Positions 8,652 through 18,675 of a stretch of 64,000 nucleotides of DNA are shown here, piece by piece (position 1 is the first letter of the stretch; every line of letters starts with the position of its first letter). Where the stretch lies: the NCBI GenBank assembly GCA_034670145.1, contig JAXMOA010000005.1, positions 221,123 through 285,122 of the forward strand, in the 5' to 3' direction. Both the position numbers and the translations under genes were made by a program. The notes under the pieces were generated by a model. That model saw nothing but the letters and a program-made list of their open reading frames with translations. It did not search any database and had not been told where the DNA came from. Source of the stretch: HXMU1420-2 sp034670145 (GTDB taxonomy: Bacteria > Pseudomonadota > Alphaproteobacteria > Rhodobacterales > Rhodobacteraceae).

Positions 8652-9617
8652 ATGGCTGAACCCAAGGGCTTTAATGATCGTATGTTGTCGCTGGGCCTGG
8701 CCCGTGTCGCGGAACAGGCTGCTTTGGCCTCGGCTGACTGGGTCGGGCGTGGCGATGAGAAGGCGGCGGATCAGGCGGCTGTCAACGCAATGCGCGAGCA
8801 GCTGAACATGTTGGACATTGCCGGGGTCGTTGTGATCGGCGAAGGCGAGCGCGATGAAGCGCCGATGCTGTTCATCGGTGAAGAGGTTGGCACCGGCGAC
8901 GGGCCGGGTGTGGACATTGCGCTGGACCCGCTGGAGGGCACGACACTGACGGCCAAGGACATGCCAAATGCGCTGACGGTGATTGCCATGGGGCCGCGCG
9001 GTTCGATGTTGCATGCGCCGGATGTGTATATGGACAAGGTTGCGATCGGGCCGGGCTATCCAACCGGTCTGGTGACGCTGGACATGCCCCCTGCCACGCG
9101 CGTCTCGGCGCTGGCGACCGAGCGGGGCTGTGCGCCGTCGGACATCACCGTTTGCATTCTGGAACGCCCCCGCCATGAGGCGATGATTGCCGAGGTCCGC
9201 TCGACCGGGGCGTCGATCCGGTTGATTACCGATGGCGATGTGGCCGGTGTGATGCATTGCGCCGAGGCCGCGACAACCGGCATCGACATGTACATGGGCG
9301 AAGGTGGGGCCCCTGAGGGGGTTCTGGCGGCTGCGGCGCTGAAATGTATGGGCGGGCAGTTCGAAGGCCGTCTGTTGTTCCGCAACGATGACGAAAAGGC
9401 CCGCGCGGCCAAGGCGGGCGTGACCGATCTGGACCGGGTTTACAGCCGGGACGAGCTGGTGACGCAGGACGTGATCTTTGCCGCTTCGGGTGTGACCGGG
9501 GGGACCTTGTTGCCGGGGATCCGTCGCGAGCCCGGCTGGTTGGAGACGACAACCCTGCTGATGCGCTCCAAAACCGGATCCGTGCGCAAGATGACCTATC
9601 GCACCCCCGTGGCCTGA
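8652..9617 (+). CDS. glpX: Class II fructose-1,6-bisphosphatase (GlpX)
   Basis: 321 residues. It hydrolyses fructose 1,6-bisphosphate to fructose 6-phosphate in gluconeogenesis. GlpX-family motifs visible are ADWVGRGDEKAADQAAV, VVVIGEGERDEAPMLFIGE, the metal-binding DIALDPLEGTTLTAKDMPNA, and YMGEGGAPEGVLAAAALKC. The ATG at 8652 is preferred over an in-frame ATG at 8613 because AAGAGGAG lies just upstream of it and MAEPKGFNDRML is the usual start. As remembered from other Rhodobacteraceae, hom-glpX-recJ are neighbours. Here unrelated genes separate all three. Confidence 0.96.
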   Translation: MAEPKGFNDRMLSLGLARVAEQAALASADWVGRGDEKAADQAAVNAMREQLNMLDIAGVVVIGEGERDEAPMLFIGEEVGTGDGPGVDIALDPLEGTTLTAKDMPNALTVIAMGPRGSMLHAPDVYMDKVAIGPGYPTGLVTLDMPPATRVSALATERGCAPSDITVCILERPRHEAMIAEVRSTGASIRLITDGDVAGVMHCAEAATTGIDMYMGEGGAPEGVLAAAALKCMGGQFEGRLLFRNDDEKARAAKAGVTDLDRVYSRDELVTQDVIFAASGVTGGTLLPGIRREPGWLETTTLLMRSKTGSVRKMTYRTPVA

Positions 9618-9622
9618 GCCAC

Positions 9623-9650
9623 AGGGTACGGGCATCAGGGTACGGGCATC
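9623..9650 (+). repeat. Two perfect 14-bp direct repeats
   Basis: AGGGTACGGGCATC occurs twice in tandem (9623-9636 and 9637-9650), just after the glpX stop. It is probably a slippage duplication and no function is evident. Confidence 0.9.
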
Positions 9651-9704
9651 AGGGCGCGCGGTCTGTCCGGCGCCCGGGTCTGAAAAACTGGCTCTGAACC
9701 ACAT

Positions 9705-9742
9705 AAAATGCCCGAACCTGTCAAAAGGTCCGGGCATTTTTT
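9705..9742. terminator. Bidirectional Rho-independent terminator
   Basis: AAAATGCCCGAACCT pairs with AGGTCCGGGCATTTT (one mismatch), with a 6-base loop, flanked by A-rich and T-rich runs on both sides. It sits between the convergent glpX and lysine-rich-protein genes and can serve both. Confidence 0.88.
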
Positions 9743-9772
9743 ATCGGCATCAATCCTGGTCAGAGACCCGGA

Positions 9773-11062
9773 TCAGACGTTTTCGCCAGCTTCGATTTTC
9801 TTTCTGGCCATAGTGACGAGCGCTGTGAACTTCTTGTAGTCCGAGGACACTTTGGGGGCCATTTTTTCAAGGTTTTCCAGGGGCGCTTTGGCCTTTTTCG
9901 CAGCCTGGATCACCGCGTCGCCCTCTGTGCCCTTAGCCAGCGAGTCAACGCGCGATTTCAGCTTTTTGGCGGACTGCAAACCCTCTTTGTACTGGCTCAG
10001 ACGTTTTTGGATATCCGGTTCGCGAATGTTGACGGCTTTTTCCAATGCGTCCAGCGGAGTATTGTTCTTGATTGCCTTTGCCAGAATGTCCACGGCGCCG
10101 GCGATCCGCTTGACCGCGAGGCCGGCATCCCCGAAAATCTTGTTGGCGGCTTTTTCGATATCCTCGATCTTGGCGATCTGTACCTCGGGGTCTTTGCCCA
10201 TCATCGAGAAACCTTCGGCCGTGTCGGCGGATTCCATGACACTTTCCAGGTTGGCCTGTAACTCGTGGCGCAATTTGTTGATCGCATCCCCGGCCTGAGC
10301 AACAGGTTTCCAGGCCGCGTTATGGCGTTTCTTGTACTCTGCCAGGTATTGCTTGGGCACTGTATTCATCGCGAAATCCTGACGACAAATCATGAAATCG
10401 GATTTATCGGACTGGATGTTCGCTTTGTAGTGTTTGGTGATTTTGTCACTGATGCTCTGGACTTCGCCGACCACCCGTTGGGCCAGGGAGACCGCGTTCA
10501 TGTTTTCCTGCATGTTGCTGGACTTTTTCGCGGTTTCAGCGGCCTTGGCGTATTTCTGACCCATCTGCACCAGTTTTGGAGCCTGGGCGGCGAGTTTCTT
10601 GTACGTATTCAGGTAGCCCAGGGCATCCTTGGCGACCTTGTTGCGCAAATCAATATGCGCTTCGGCCTTGCCCATCACTTTGTCATAGACATCCTTGTCG
10701 CCGTCGCGGTCAAAAGAGCCGGCTTCGGATTTGCCCGAAACGACGTCTTTGAGTTGGTCGACGATCTTGTCCAGAGCGTCGCCGACAATCTTTGCGGATT
10801 TCAGTTGTGGCGCGGTCATCGCCTTTTTGCCTGTGGCGAGTTCCTTTTTATGGATGGTGTTCAGGTAACTTTCGGTTTTCTTCAGCGCGCTTGCAGCTTC
10901 TTTCTTGATCTTTTTGGGATCTTCGCTTTTCACCGCCTTGATGTAATCCTCAAGGCTGGACCCGATGCCAGATCCGTGGAAAACCCCGGCGCTGATTTTT
11001 TTTACACCGGTCAGTTCCTTGGATTGCTTTTTGACCGTCTGCCAGTATGTCGAAATGTCCAT
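9773..11062 (-). CDS. Unrecognised lysine-rich, all-helical protein
   Basis: 429 residues from ATG 11062; an in-frame TTG two codons upstream is less likely. No signal peptide or membrane segment is seen. The sequence is dominated by Lys, Ala, Glu, Asp and Leu in long amphipathic helices with few prolines or aromatic residues. It looks like a helical bundle or coiled-coil structural protein. One segment, SFDRDGDKDVYDKV (~residue 119), resembles an EF-hand-like acidic loop, without proof of calcium binding. I do not recognise a family. Base composition looks poorer in GC than the flanking glpX and recJ. It is transcribed towards glpX and shares the bidirectional terminator. Confidence 0.8.
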   Translation of the reverse strand: MDISTYWQTVKKQSKELTGVKKISAGVFHGSGIGSSLEDYIKAVKSEDPKKIKKEAASALKKTESYLNTIHKKELATGKKAMTAPQLKSAKIVGDALDKIVDQLKDVVSGKSEAGSFDRDGDKDVYDKVMGKAEAHIDLRNKVAKDALGYLNTYKKLAAQAPKLVQMGQKYAKAAETAKKSSNMQENMNAVSLAQRVVGEVQSISDKITKHYKANIQSDKSDFMICRQDFAMNTVPKQYLAEYKKRHNAAWKPVAQAGDAINKLRHELQANLESVMESADTAEGFSMMGKDPEVQIAKIEDIEKAANKIFGDAGLAVKRIAGAVDILAKAIKNNTPLDALEKAVNIREPDIQKRLSQYKEGLQSAKKLKSRVDSLAKGTEGDAVIQAAKKAKAPLENLEKMAPKVSSDYKKFTALVTMARKKIEAGENV

Positions 11063-11208
11063 TTTCAAAAACCCCGATAGATGCGTTGAGTGGTGAACGT
11101 TACGTAACTCGGAAATTTAGCGCCGACTGTGAGATCGGTCACACAGACCCAAAACTTTGCATCAAAAATCTGATCTGGCAATATTGGGCGCTGATTTTGG
11201 CCTGTGGG

Positions 11209-11649
11209 CTACTGGCGATAGGCCGCGTGGCAGCTTTTGCAGGTGGCGCCAATGTTTGACAGGGCGGTGGCGAGCTGCTGAGGCTGGTCCAGCGCGCCGG
11301 CGGCCTGGCGGGCGGCGGTTGCGGTGGCCAGGGCCTTGGTGGTGAAGTCCGGGTAGCTGGCCCAGATGGTTGGCAGGGCCTCGGATTTGGGATCCGTTTC
11401 AGGCTGTTCGAACAGAGAGGGAATCAGGTCGGCCTGATCCGCGACCCCATTGGCGGCGGCCTGGGCGGTCTGGGCGTCGAACGGGATTTTGCCCTTGGCC
11501 ATGTCACCGAGGGTTTTCATATGGGACGCGATGGCCGACATACCCTCCATCCGGGCCATGACGGTGGCGTTTTGAACGCCTTGATGGGCCAGTGCCGCAG
11601 TGGCGGCGAGCAGCGTTGCGGCGATGACGAGCGGGCGGGGTTTGAGCAT
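11209..11649 (-). CDS. Cytochrome c' (cytochrome c prime) family protein
   Basis: 146 residues. The Sec signal peptide (LVIAATLLAATAALA, cleavage ~residue 21) directs it to the periplasm. The mature part is a four-helix bundle with the haem c motif CKSCH at residues 137-141, close to the C-terminus, as is diagnostic for cytochrome c'. These proteins bind NO/CO and may protect against nitrosative stress or carry electrons. An arginine/tyrosine after CKSCH (AAYRQ) fits the family. The gene is divergent from recJ. Confidence 0.92.
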   Translation of the reverse strand: MLKPRPLVIAATLLAATAALAHQGVQNATVMARMEGMSAIASHMKTLGDMAKGKIPFDAQTAQAAANGVADQADLIPSLFEQPETDPKSEALPTIWASYPDFTTKALATATAARQAAGALDQPQQLATALSNIGATCKSCHAAYRQ

Positions 11650-11772
11650 GAGGGGTCCTCGGCTGGTATCTGGGGCGTTCGTGGTTTCGGCCTGTTTGGG
11701 ATAAGGGTTTCAGCAGGGGGAAGGTCAAGCCCTGACAATCGCAGCGCAGTGCAGTATGGGTCGCTCAGATAT

Positions 11773-13566
<1,794 letters not shown>

Positions 13567-13668
13567 AATCGACCCAGGCTCGGTTTGTGAAAACTATTAT
13601 CATCTTCGTCATTTTTTCGCTTGCGCCGCCGCAACCCTTTGCCTAATAAGCGCCTCACACACGGCCTT

Positions 13669-13743
13669 GGCCCGTTCGTCTATCGGTTAGGACGCCAGGT
13701 TTTCAACCTGGAAAGAGGGGTTCGATTCCCCTACGGGCTACCA
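13669..13743 (+). tRNA. tRNA-Glu (anticodon UUC)
   Basis: 75-nt cloverleaf with acceptor stem GGCCCGT/ACGGGCT, anticodon arm CCAGG-TTTTCAA-CCTGG (anticodon TTC), T-arm GGGG-TTCGATT-CCCC, and encoded CCA at 13741-13743. Its 3' half is the probable integration site of the adjacent decayed island, since an integrase remnant abuts it. Confidence 0.97.
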
Positions 13744-14235
13744 CCACGCATTTTTGCCATTGAAAATGCTCACTTTTTTCCGTTTTTGTATCAGGATTGG
13801 GCAGTAATACACCGTTCCCGGTCTGTTCCGCGCCCATCACCAGCCTTTTGAGTTGGGCTGCGCGGGTGTATCGCTCCGCTTCCTGGAGCGTTTGGTGCCC
13901 TCCCCACCCCATAACCGCATGGGCGGTCGCCCCCCGCTTCTGCCATCCGACGCGCAGCCCATGCGCCGAACCGTGGGGCAGACCGGCTTCATTGCAACGA
14001 TCCCGGAACCAGTTTCCGAACCCCGCCGCTGTGAAGGACCTGCCCTGCTCGGTCAAAAGGAACGTCCCTGCTTCCTAGCCATCGCCACTGGAGATAAAGC
14101 CTCTCATCCCGCGCATCGGGTTCTGCTGGATCATGCGAATATCCACCGCGTAGTTCAGGATCATGCGCAGTCGCTTCAGCGTGTTTGCGCTCGAACTTGG
14201 ATACGGGTCGGTCCTCGGCTGAGCCGCATGGCCAC
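13703..14235 (-). pseudogene. Tyrosine-recombinase integrase remnant at tRNA-Glu
   Basis: Reading leftward, ~14235-14080 encodes a core-binding-domain piece (NTLKRLRMILNYAVDIRMIQ, then QNPMRGMRGF) that ends in an in-frame TAG. The frame resumes with TFLLTEQGRSFTAAGFGNWF, HGLRVGWQKRGATAHAVMGW and the catalytic-tyrosine box EAERYTRAAQLKRLV. The middle of the catalytic domain (the first Arg region) is missing and there is a premature stop, so it is a pseudogene. The frame runs on into the 3' part of the tRNA (ARRGIEPLF is tRNA read backwards), the usual arrangement for an element integrated at a tRNA 3' end. Confidence 0.85.
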
Positions 14236-14243
14236 CGATGATG

Positions 14244-14477
14244 TCATGACTTGGCGACGGCCTTGGGAGGTTTTGTTTTGCGAGCCACCCCGGTGGTATC
14301 CATCGGCGTATTTGCTTCCCTTTCGAGCCGTGCAGTCCGAAGGCGGGCCATTTTGGCCTGACGCTTTTCAGCTTCTTCGCCGACTATTGTCCTCACGACG
14401 CGGGTGGTCTTGTCCATCGGCGTTTCCGCTTTGGGAACTTGCGCTTTGAACAGGTTTGTTTTTGTGAGCCTTGCCAC
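14244..14477 (-). CDS. Small basic hypothetical protein
   Basis: 77 residues from a GTG at 14477 with GAGG about ten bases upstream. It is highly charged (Lys/Arg/Glu), with the segment AEKRQAKMARLRTARLERE likely forming one helix. No signal or membrane segment is seen. It resembles small hypothetical proteins I associate with roseobacter accessory DNA, but no function is known. It lies between the integrase remnant and the racemase-like gene in the decayed island, on the same strand. Confidence 0.45.
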   Translation of the reverse strand: MARLTKTNLFKAQVPKAETPMDKTTRVVRTIVGEEAEKRQAKMARLRTARLEREANTPMDTTGVARKTKPPKAVAKS

Positions 14478-14526
14478 TGGGTGTTTTCCTCGTTGGGTTG
14501 GTGTCGGGGTGTTCAAGCAGGATCGT

Positions 14527-15639
14527 TCAGGCCAATGCCCGGTCCCTGTTTGAGCCTTGGGCCTTTGGTGAGGCCCGGTTCTGAAGCAAATATGTCTCAA
14601 CATCCGGGGCGGCCATGGCATGCATCAACGCGCTGTAGTTCATTTGAAACTTTATTTCCGACCCAATCCGCGGCTTCGAGCGTTTCGTGCCGATGATGAG
14701 ATGATCGCTTGTTGCGCCGATCATCCAATGGTCTGGAGCCATTGAAAGCCCCGAAATATCCGTGTCTTGCTGTCCAATGGCCAGGATCACACGGGGGGTG
14801 TCTGCAGCCTTTGGCACGAGGCGCAGACTCGCGAGGGCAGGTTCGGTGCAGCTGACATGTGGAAGCGGCGGTTTCTTATCAGTCTCAATGATTTCGGCGA
14901 TGAGTGTGAATGCATCGCGATACATGCCATCAATTTGACATCCAGACACGGGATCGACGCCCAACAGGATCGCCTCTCCGAGCCGTAAATCGTTGGTCCG
15001 ACCTGTATCATGCCCTCCGAGCGCCCAAGGCAGGTTGGCCGAGTTGCCGCCAGATACCGTCTGAATGTGCTGGTCGTTTTGCTGCTCAACATCATTCACC
15101 AATGCAGAGAAGGCCGCCATCATTGCCGCATCCGGGGCGACGCCGCTCAGACATGCAAAGTTTGCCCCTACGCCTTTCAGGGTGACACCGGGCATAGTTC
15201 CGACTTGCCTTGCAATTTCACCAAGGTCCTGCGGCATGATCCCTTCGCGCAGATCGCCCATTTCGACCATCAGGATAACACCATGCACCTTACCTGTCCG
15301 GCTTGCAGCAGCAGCCAAGGCCCTGATGACAACCATCTGTGTGTTGTAGCTTGCCTCGCAGAATTGCACGACCGCATCCGCTTGGCTGAGCATCGGCGTT
15401 CGGATCAAAGTGATGGGCCGTGTGATGCCCGCTTTGCGCAATCTCTCAATGTTATTGATACGCGCATCCGCAAGGCCCAGAACACCACCGTCGAGCATGG
15501 CTTGGGCAATGGTGGGGTGCCCGCAAACTGCTTTGGTCACACCGGTCACACCGATACCGCATGCCTGCAGCCCGTCGACAGCCGTCTGTGTGTTATGGCG
15601 TATCTTGCGCAGATCCACTTCGATGCGCGGGCTGCTCAT
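14527..15639 (-). CDS. PLP-dependent alanine/ornithine racemase-family enzyme
   Basis: 370 residues, fold-type III (alanine racemase N-terminal-like barrel). The PLP-binding lysine is expected in VTGVTKAVCG (Lys36). Barrel motifs LMVEMGDLREGI, GVGANFACLSG and SGGNSANLPWAL follow, with the phosphate-binding region near LRLGEAILLG. This is the ornithine-racemase/YhfX-like branch rather than housekeeping Alr. It probably racemises or epimerises an amino acid. Its ATG overlaps the stop of the DUF1611 gene (15636-15639), so the two are translationally coupled. It lies in the decayed island next to tRNA-Glu and looks lower in GC than the surroundings. Confidence 0.85.
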   Translation of the reverse strand: MSSPRIEVDLRKIRHNTQTAVDGLQACGIGVTGVTKAVCGHPTIAQAMLDGGVLGLADARINNIERLRKAGITRPITLIRTPMLSQADAVVQFCEASYNTQMVVIRALAAAASRTGKVHGVILMVEMGDLREGIMPQDLGEIARQVGTMPGVTLKGVGANFACLSGVAPDAAMMAAFSALVNDVEQQNDQHIQTVSGGNSANLPWALGGHDTGRTNDLRLGEAILLGVDPVSGCQIDGMYRDAFTLIAEIIETDKKPPLPHVSCTEPALASLRLVPKAADTPRVILAIGQQDTDISGLSMAPDHWMIGATSDHLIIGTKRSKPRIGSEIKFQMNYSALMHAMAAPDVETYLLQNRASPKAQGSNRDRALA

Positions 15640-16826
15640 ATCGCAGCCACGGGCGCTCCTTGCTGCAAGTCGGGATAAGCAGAAACGACCATAGCGAGCA
15701 AGCGCGCCATCGGTCGGCTGAGTGCGTCGGTGACGGGCAGGCCCAGGTTTTGTGCGTATTCTGTTATGGCGCCCGTAATCTCGATATCGGACATGCCTTC
15801 GTGGTTGAGCGTCAGACCGATGACTTTTGTATCGGCGAATGCTTCGATGAGGGCAATCTCGCTGGCGGGCGTGGGCATCGGCATATTGGGAAAGTCACAG
15901 CGATGCGCGCGCTTCGGTGCATGTTGGAGGATAACGGCATCTGGTTGACTGCCACGCAGAATAAAGGCCGACGTGCAGAACGCCGGATGGCTCAGCGCCC
16001 CTTGACCTTCAATCAAAATCACATCGGGTTGTTCTGCCTCTGAGGCTGCCACAATCGCGCCTTCGAGCTCTCCACAGCAGAACTGCGGCGGGACCGCGTC
16101 CATCGCCACCCCGTATTTCGCGCCCTGCATCAAACCGGTCTGACCTGTCCCGACAAGTACAGTCTTGATACCTTTTGCATTCAAGGCACGGGCCAAAACT
16201 GTCGCTGTTGTACGTTTACCAATGGCGCAATCGGTTCCTAGCACTGCAATGCGCAGAGCGTTGACGCCCGCGATACTTCCGTCGAGCAGGCGCATGTCCT
16301 TGCTCGGCTTGGGCTTGCGTATGTCGCGGATGGTAACGCGGTGCCTGGTCGCTGCGCCGGAAATCTCAGGGTCATCGCTGAGATACTCATGCAAACCGCT
16401 GACGATGTTCATACCGCGAGAGATCGCATCCAGCACAACGCCACGATCCGCCGTTGAAAGCCGCCCGGTTGAGGGTGCCATCCCATAGATGAGCACGCTT
16501 GGGACGATGGCTGCATGGGCCACGGCGGCCTCTAGGTTTTTGAAGATCGGGATGCGGTTGCTGATGTCGTCCAGAACCTGCCCGCTGTCCTTGCCGTGGT
16601 GGCGGCCGTCGATGACAGAGAGGATCCGGTAGGCTTCGGAATGACGCACGAGGCCATTTGCCGTTTTGCCGTCAATCTCAGCAAAGTTTCCCTCGCAAAA
16701 GATAATTGCCGTTGGCGGTAGGGTGATCTGGGTGACCGATGTTGATGTATCGCCGCTCAAAGGCGGTGCTTGCGCAGTTTTTACCGTCCGGCGAGATGTG
16801 TCTGCCATAGCAGTTTCGATTTTCAT
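15636..16826 (-). CDS. DUF1611 (DgcN-like) P-loop protein
   Basis: 396 residues. The start at 16826 is chosen for AAGGAA upstream; an in-frame ATG at 16874 is possible. The N-terminal domain resembles a Rossmann-like fold. The C-terminal P-loop domain has GTDCAIGKRTTATVLARAL (Walker A-like) and VILIEGQGALSHP. DUF1611 proteins include DgcN, reported in N-acetyl-D-glutamate/D-glutamate metabolism, usually paired with an enolase-superfamily partner (DgcA). Here the co-transcribed partner is a PLP racemase-like protein instead. A role in D-amino-acid utilisation is inferred; the substrate is unknown. Confidence 0.85.
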   Translation of the reverse strand: MKIETAMADTSRRTVKTAQAPPLSGDTSTSVTQITLPPTAIIFCEGNFAEIDGKTANGLVRHSEAYRILSVIDGRHHGKDSGQVLDDISNRIPIFKNLEAAVAHAAIVPSVLIYGMAPSTGRLSTADRGVVLDAISRGMNIVSGLHEYLSDDPEISGAATRHRVTIRDIRKPKPSKDMRLLDGSIAGVNALRIAVLGTDCAIGKRTTATVLARALNAKGIKTVLVGTGQTGLMQGAKYGVAMDAVPPQFCCGELEGAIVAASEAEQPDVILIEGQGALSHPAFCTSAFILRGSQPDAVILQHAPKRAHRCDFPNMPMPTPASEIALIEAFADTKVIGLTLNHEGMSDIEITGAITEYAQNLGLPVTDALSRPMARLLAMVVSAYPDLQQGAPVAAI

Positions 16827-17034
16827 AACGTTTCCTTTGTATTCTTTCACCGGTGGCGAAGCCTTCATCGCCATCGGTGCTAAAATGGATTGTGATTTGG
16901 ATTAGGCCAGCGCGGGTATTGCAAACAGCAACAGAGCACAGACCGGGATGACAGAGAGCGCCGCAAGCGTCTGAATATCTGATGCTATAGCTGTCCCACA
17001 GATCGCCTAGAGAGCTTGCGGCAGCGCTTTTGAC

Positions 17035-17388
17035 TTATGAACCATCCAGATTAAGCCCTGCGAGACATGCGGTTGCTAGATCACGGTTGGGGTTTTCTGA
17101 GCCGGGTTGCGTCGCCCAACCGGTCTCCATCAGGATCTTACGGCGGCTGAAGCCCGAAGCCTCCTGAAGCAGCGCGAGTTTGGCTATGCGTTCGGGATCG
17201 GCCTCAGACTTGTTCAAACATACCGGCACCAAGGCCTGCGTCACTTCTTCGCGTGCATGGCTCTCTGCCAATTCCTGAGCGGTGCCGCCAGTTTTCCAGC
17301 CCCCCCAAGAAAAGCCGAGGATAGAGACCGCGATCGCACCGACCACAGCACCGTAGATGCCGGGTTTCGTCCATTCTGGAAAAGTCAT
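17035..17388 (-). CDS. Conserved hypothetical membrane-anchored protein
   Basis: 117 residues. One N-terminal transmembrane helix (IYGAVVGAIAVSILGFSWGG, residues ~11-30) is followed by a soluble domain containing VCLNKSEADPERIAKLA and a second conserved cysteine in DLATACLAGL. It resembles small alphaproteobacterial proteins of unknown role that I recall having the same start (MTFPEWTKPGIYGA). It is monocistronic inside the island, and no signal for its regulation is seen. Confidence 0.7.
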   Translation of the reverse strand: MTFPEWTKPGIYGAVVGAIAVSILGFSWGGWKTGGTAQELAESHAREEVTQALVPVCLNKSEADPERIAKLALLQEASGFSRRKILMETGWATQPGSENPNRDLATACLAGLNLDGS

Positions 17389-17898
17389 TTTGGATCCTTT
17401 GACGGAGAAAGCGCCGCCCCACTGTCTTTGTCTTTTTTGCAGACATGATCGTGTGCCAGCAAAGTTCGAAGTCGCGATGTTCGAACGGTCGCAAGTCTGA
17501 TCCAGGGGTGGCCCAGTTGATCAAATGACGCGCCCGGTCAATCGGATTTTATTGTCGTGCCACTTAAGCACGAACGGGTGAGCCGCTGTCGCATGTGATG
17601 TGGTCGTGCGCGAAAACATCGCGAACCTCCCCAAACATCAAATCCCAATCATAGGACGTGACAGCTGAATTTTCATGATGGAAGGTTGTAGACCGCTCTT
17701 ACAGTCGTTGCGCCTAGAGCACAGAGGACTACAACCCTGGCAGGGTGATGCATAGCCTATTAGCGCCGGAATTACAACGCTCGTTGCCCGTGGTGCGGCC
17801 CGCAGGATAGCTGTATCGCCTTTTGGCCTTTGAATGGCTGCTATCGTCACGCTTTGGTTTGACCCGCACAGGTGCGGCCAATGTCTTCAATCCGCCCC
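17389..17898. other. Gene-free stretch with an 8-bp inverted repeat
   Basis: No convincing coding sequence was found on either strand. GGTTGTAG at 17684-17691 is matched by CTACAACC at 17729-17736, and a small CCCTGGCAGGG palindrome follows at 17735-17745. This could be a relic of the integrated element's recombination region. No other signal is seen. Confidence 0.4.
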
Positions 17899-18231
17899 TC
17901 AAAGCAACACCCCAGCCGCGTTGCCATCAAACATTTCGCCATCCCGCACATACCGGCTCAGCATCGCATCAGAGGCGTGTCCCGTTTGCGCCCGGACCTT
18001 ATAGGTCGGCACCCCTGCCTTGATCGCGCTGGTGGCCAGGCCAGCCCGCAGGATTGTGGAGACGGCGGCGCTGCGCAGGCGGTCGGTCGAGATGTTGCCG
18101 TGTCGATCAACCGGACGAAACAAGGGGCCGATGTCATCCGCCAAAACGACGCGCCACTCCGTCATGGCCGCCACGGGGCAATGACGGGTCCAGCCTACCC
18201 GCGATTTCAACCTCGTCGGGCATTGGGTCAT
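17899..18231 (-). pseudogene. Second tyrosine-integrase remnant (C-terminal half)
   Basis: About 110 residues of the catalytic domain of a different integrase: CPVAAMTEWR, GPLFRPVDRHGN, ILRAGLATSAIKAGVP, AQTGHASDAMLSRYVRDGE (Tyr nucleophile), and the typical end NAAGVLL. The segment before LRAGLATSA has lost the expected His-Ser of the HxLR box, and no N-terminal half is present. It marks the right side of the decayed island that starts at tRNA-Glu. Confidence 0.8.
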
Positions 18232-18363
18232 CGGGATCGGGCTGCTTTAACCGGTTCTCTTGGGTCAGCAAGCCGACCAAGAGCGGCAACATCGCCCCTG
18301 CGGATCGCCTTTTGCAATAGGCTGGCGGCCATCCACGGTGATATTGGTAGCGAGGGTAGGCAT
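18228..18363 (-). pseudogene. Frameshifted remnant next to integrase (tentative)
   Basis: One frame begins MPTLATNITVDGRQPIAKGD and another continues MAASLLQKAIRRGDVAALGR. Together they look like two halves of one small gene separated by a frameshift. Similar phrases accompany integrase genes in other alphaproteobacterial islands, by memory. Low confidence. Confidence 0.3.
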
Positions 18364-18612
18364 TGTCGCCGCGCGCGCAACGTTTGGCCTCGCGATTCGC
18401 GACTTACGCCCCCGTTTGGAGACGGGTGAAACGAGAATATAAGAGCAGGCGCACTCCAAAATTTATCTGCATCGGATCCATGCATTGAGAACCCAAAAGC
18501 TGACGGTGGGACAGGCACTTAATTCCGGTTTGGAGTTGGGGATCTGCCGCCGCCTGTTGGACGATGTGGCCCGAATGCAGCCCCCAAACAGACAGAAAAC
18601 GCACAAGCCGGG

Positions 18613-18642
18613 TTTACAAAAATAATAAAGTAATACTTTATA
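18613..18642 (+). promoter_or_regulatory. Probable sigma70 promoter of the ytf operon
   Basis: TTTACA (18613-18618), an 18-base spacer and TTTATA (18637-18642) lie about 35 bases upstream of the ytfQ ATG. The -10 overlaps the palindromic operator listed separately. Confidence 0.55.
18625..18641. promoter_or_regulatory. 17-bp palindromic operator, probable GntR site
   Basis: ATAAAGTA-A-TACTTTAT is a perfect 8-bp inverted repeat around one base, overlapping the predicted -10 of ytfQ. The last gene of this operon encodes an FCD-type GntR repressor, the natural candidate to bind it. Confidence 0.65.
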
Positions 18643-18675
18643 CAATCACTTTGGAGGAGAACTTGGGAGGTCACT

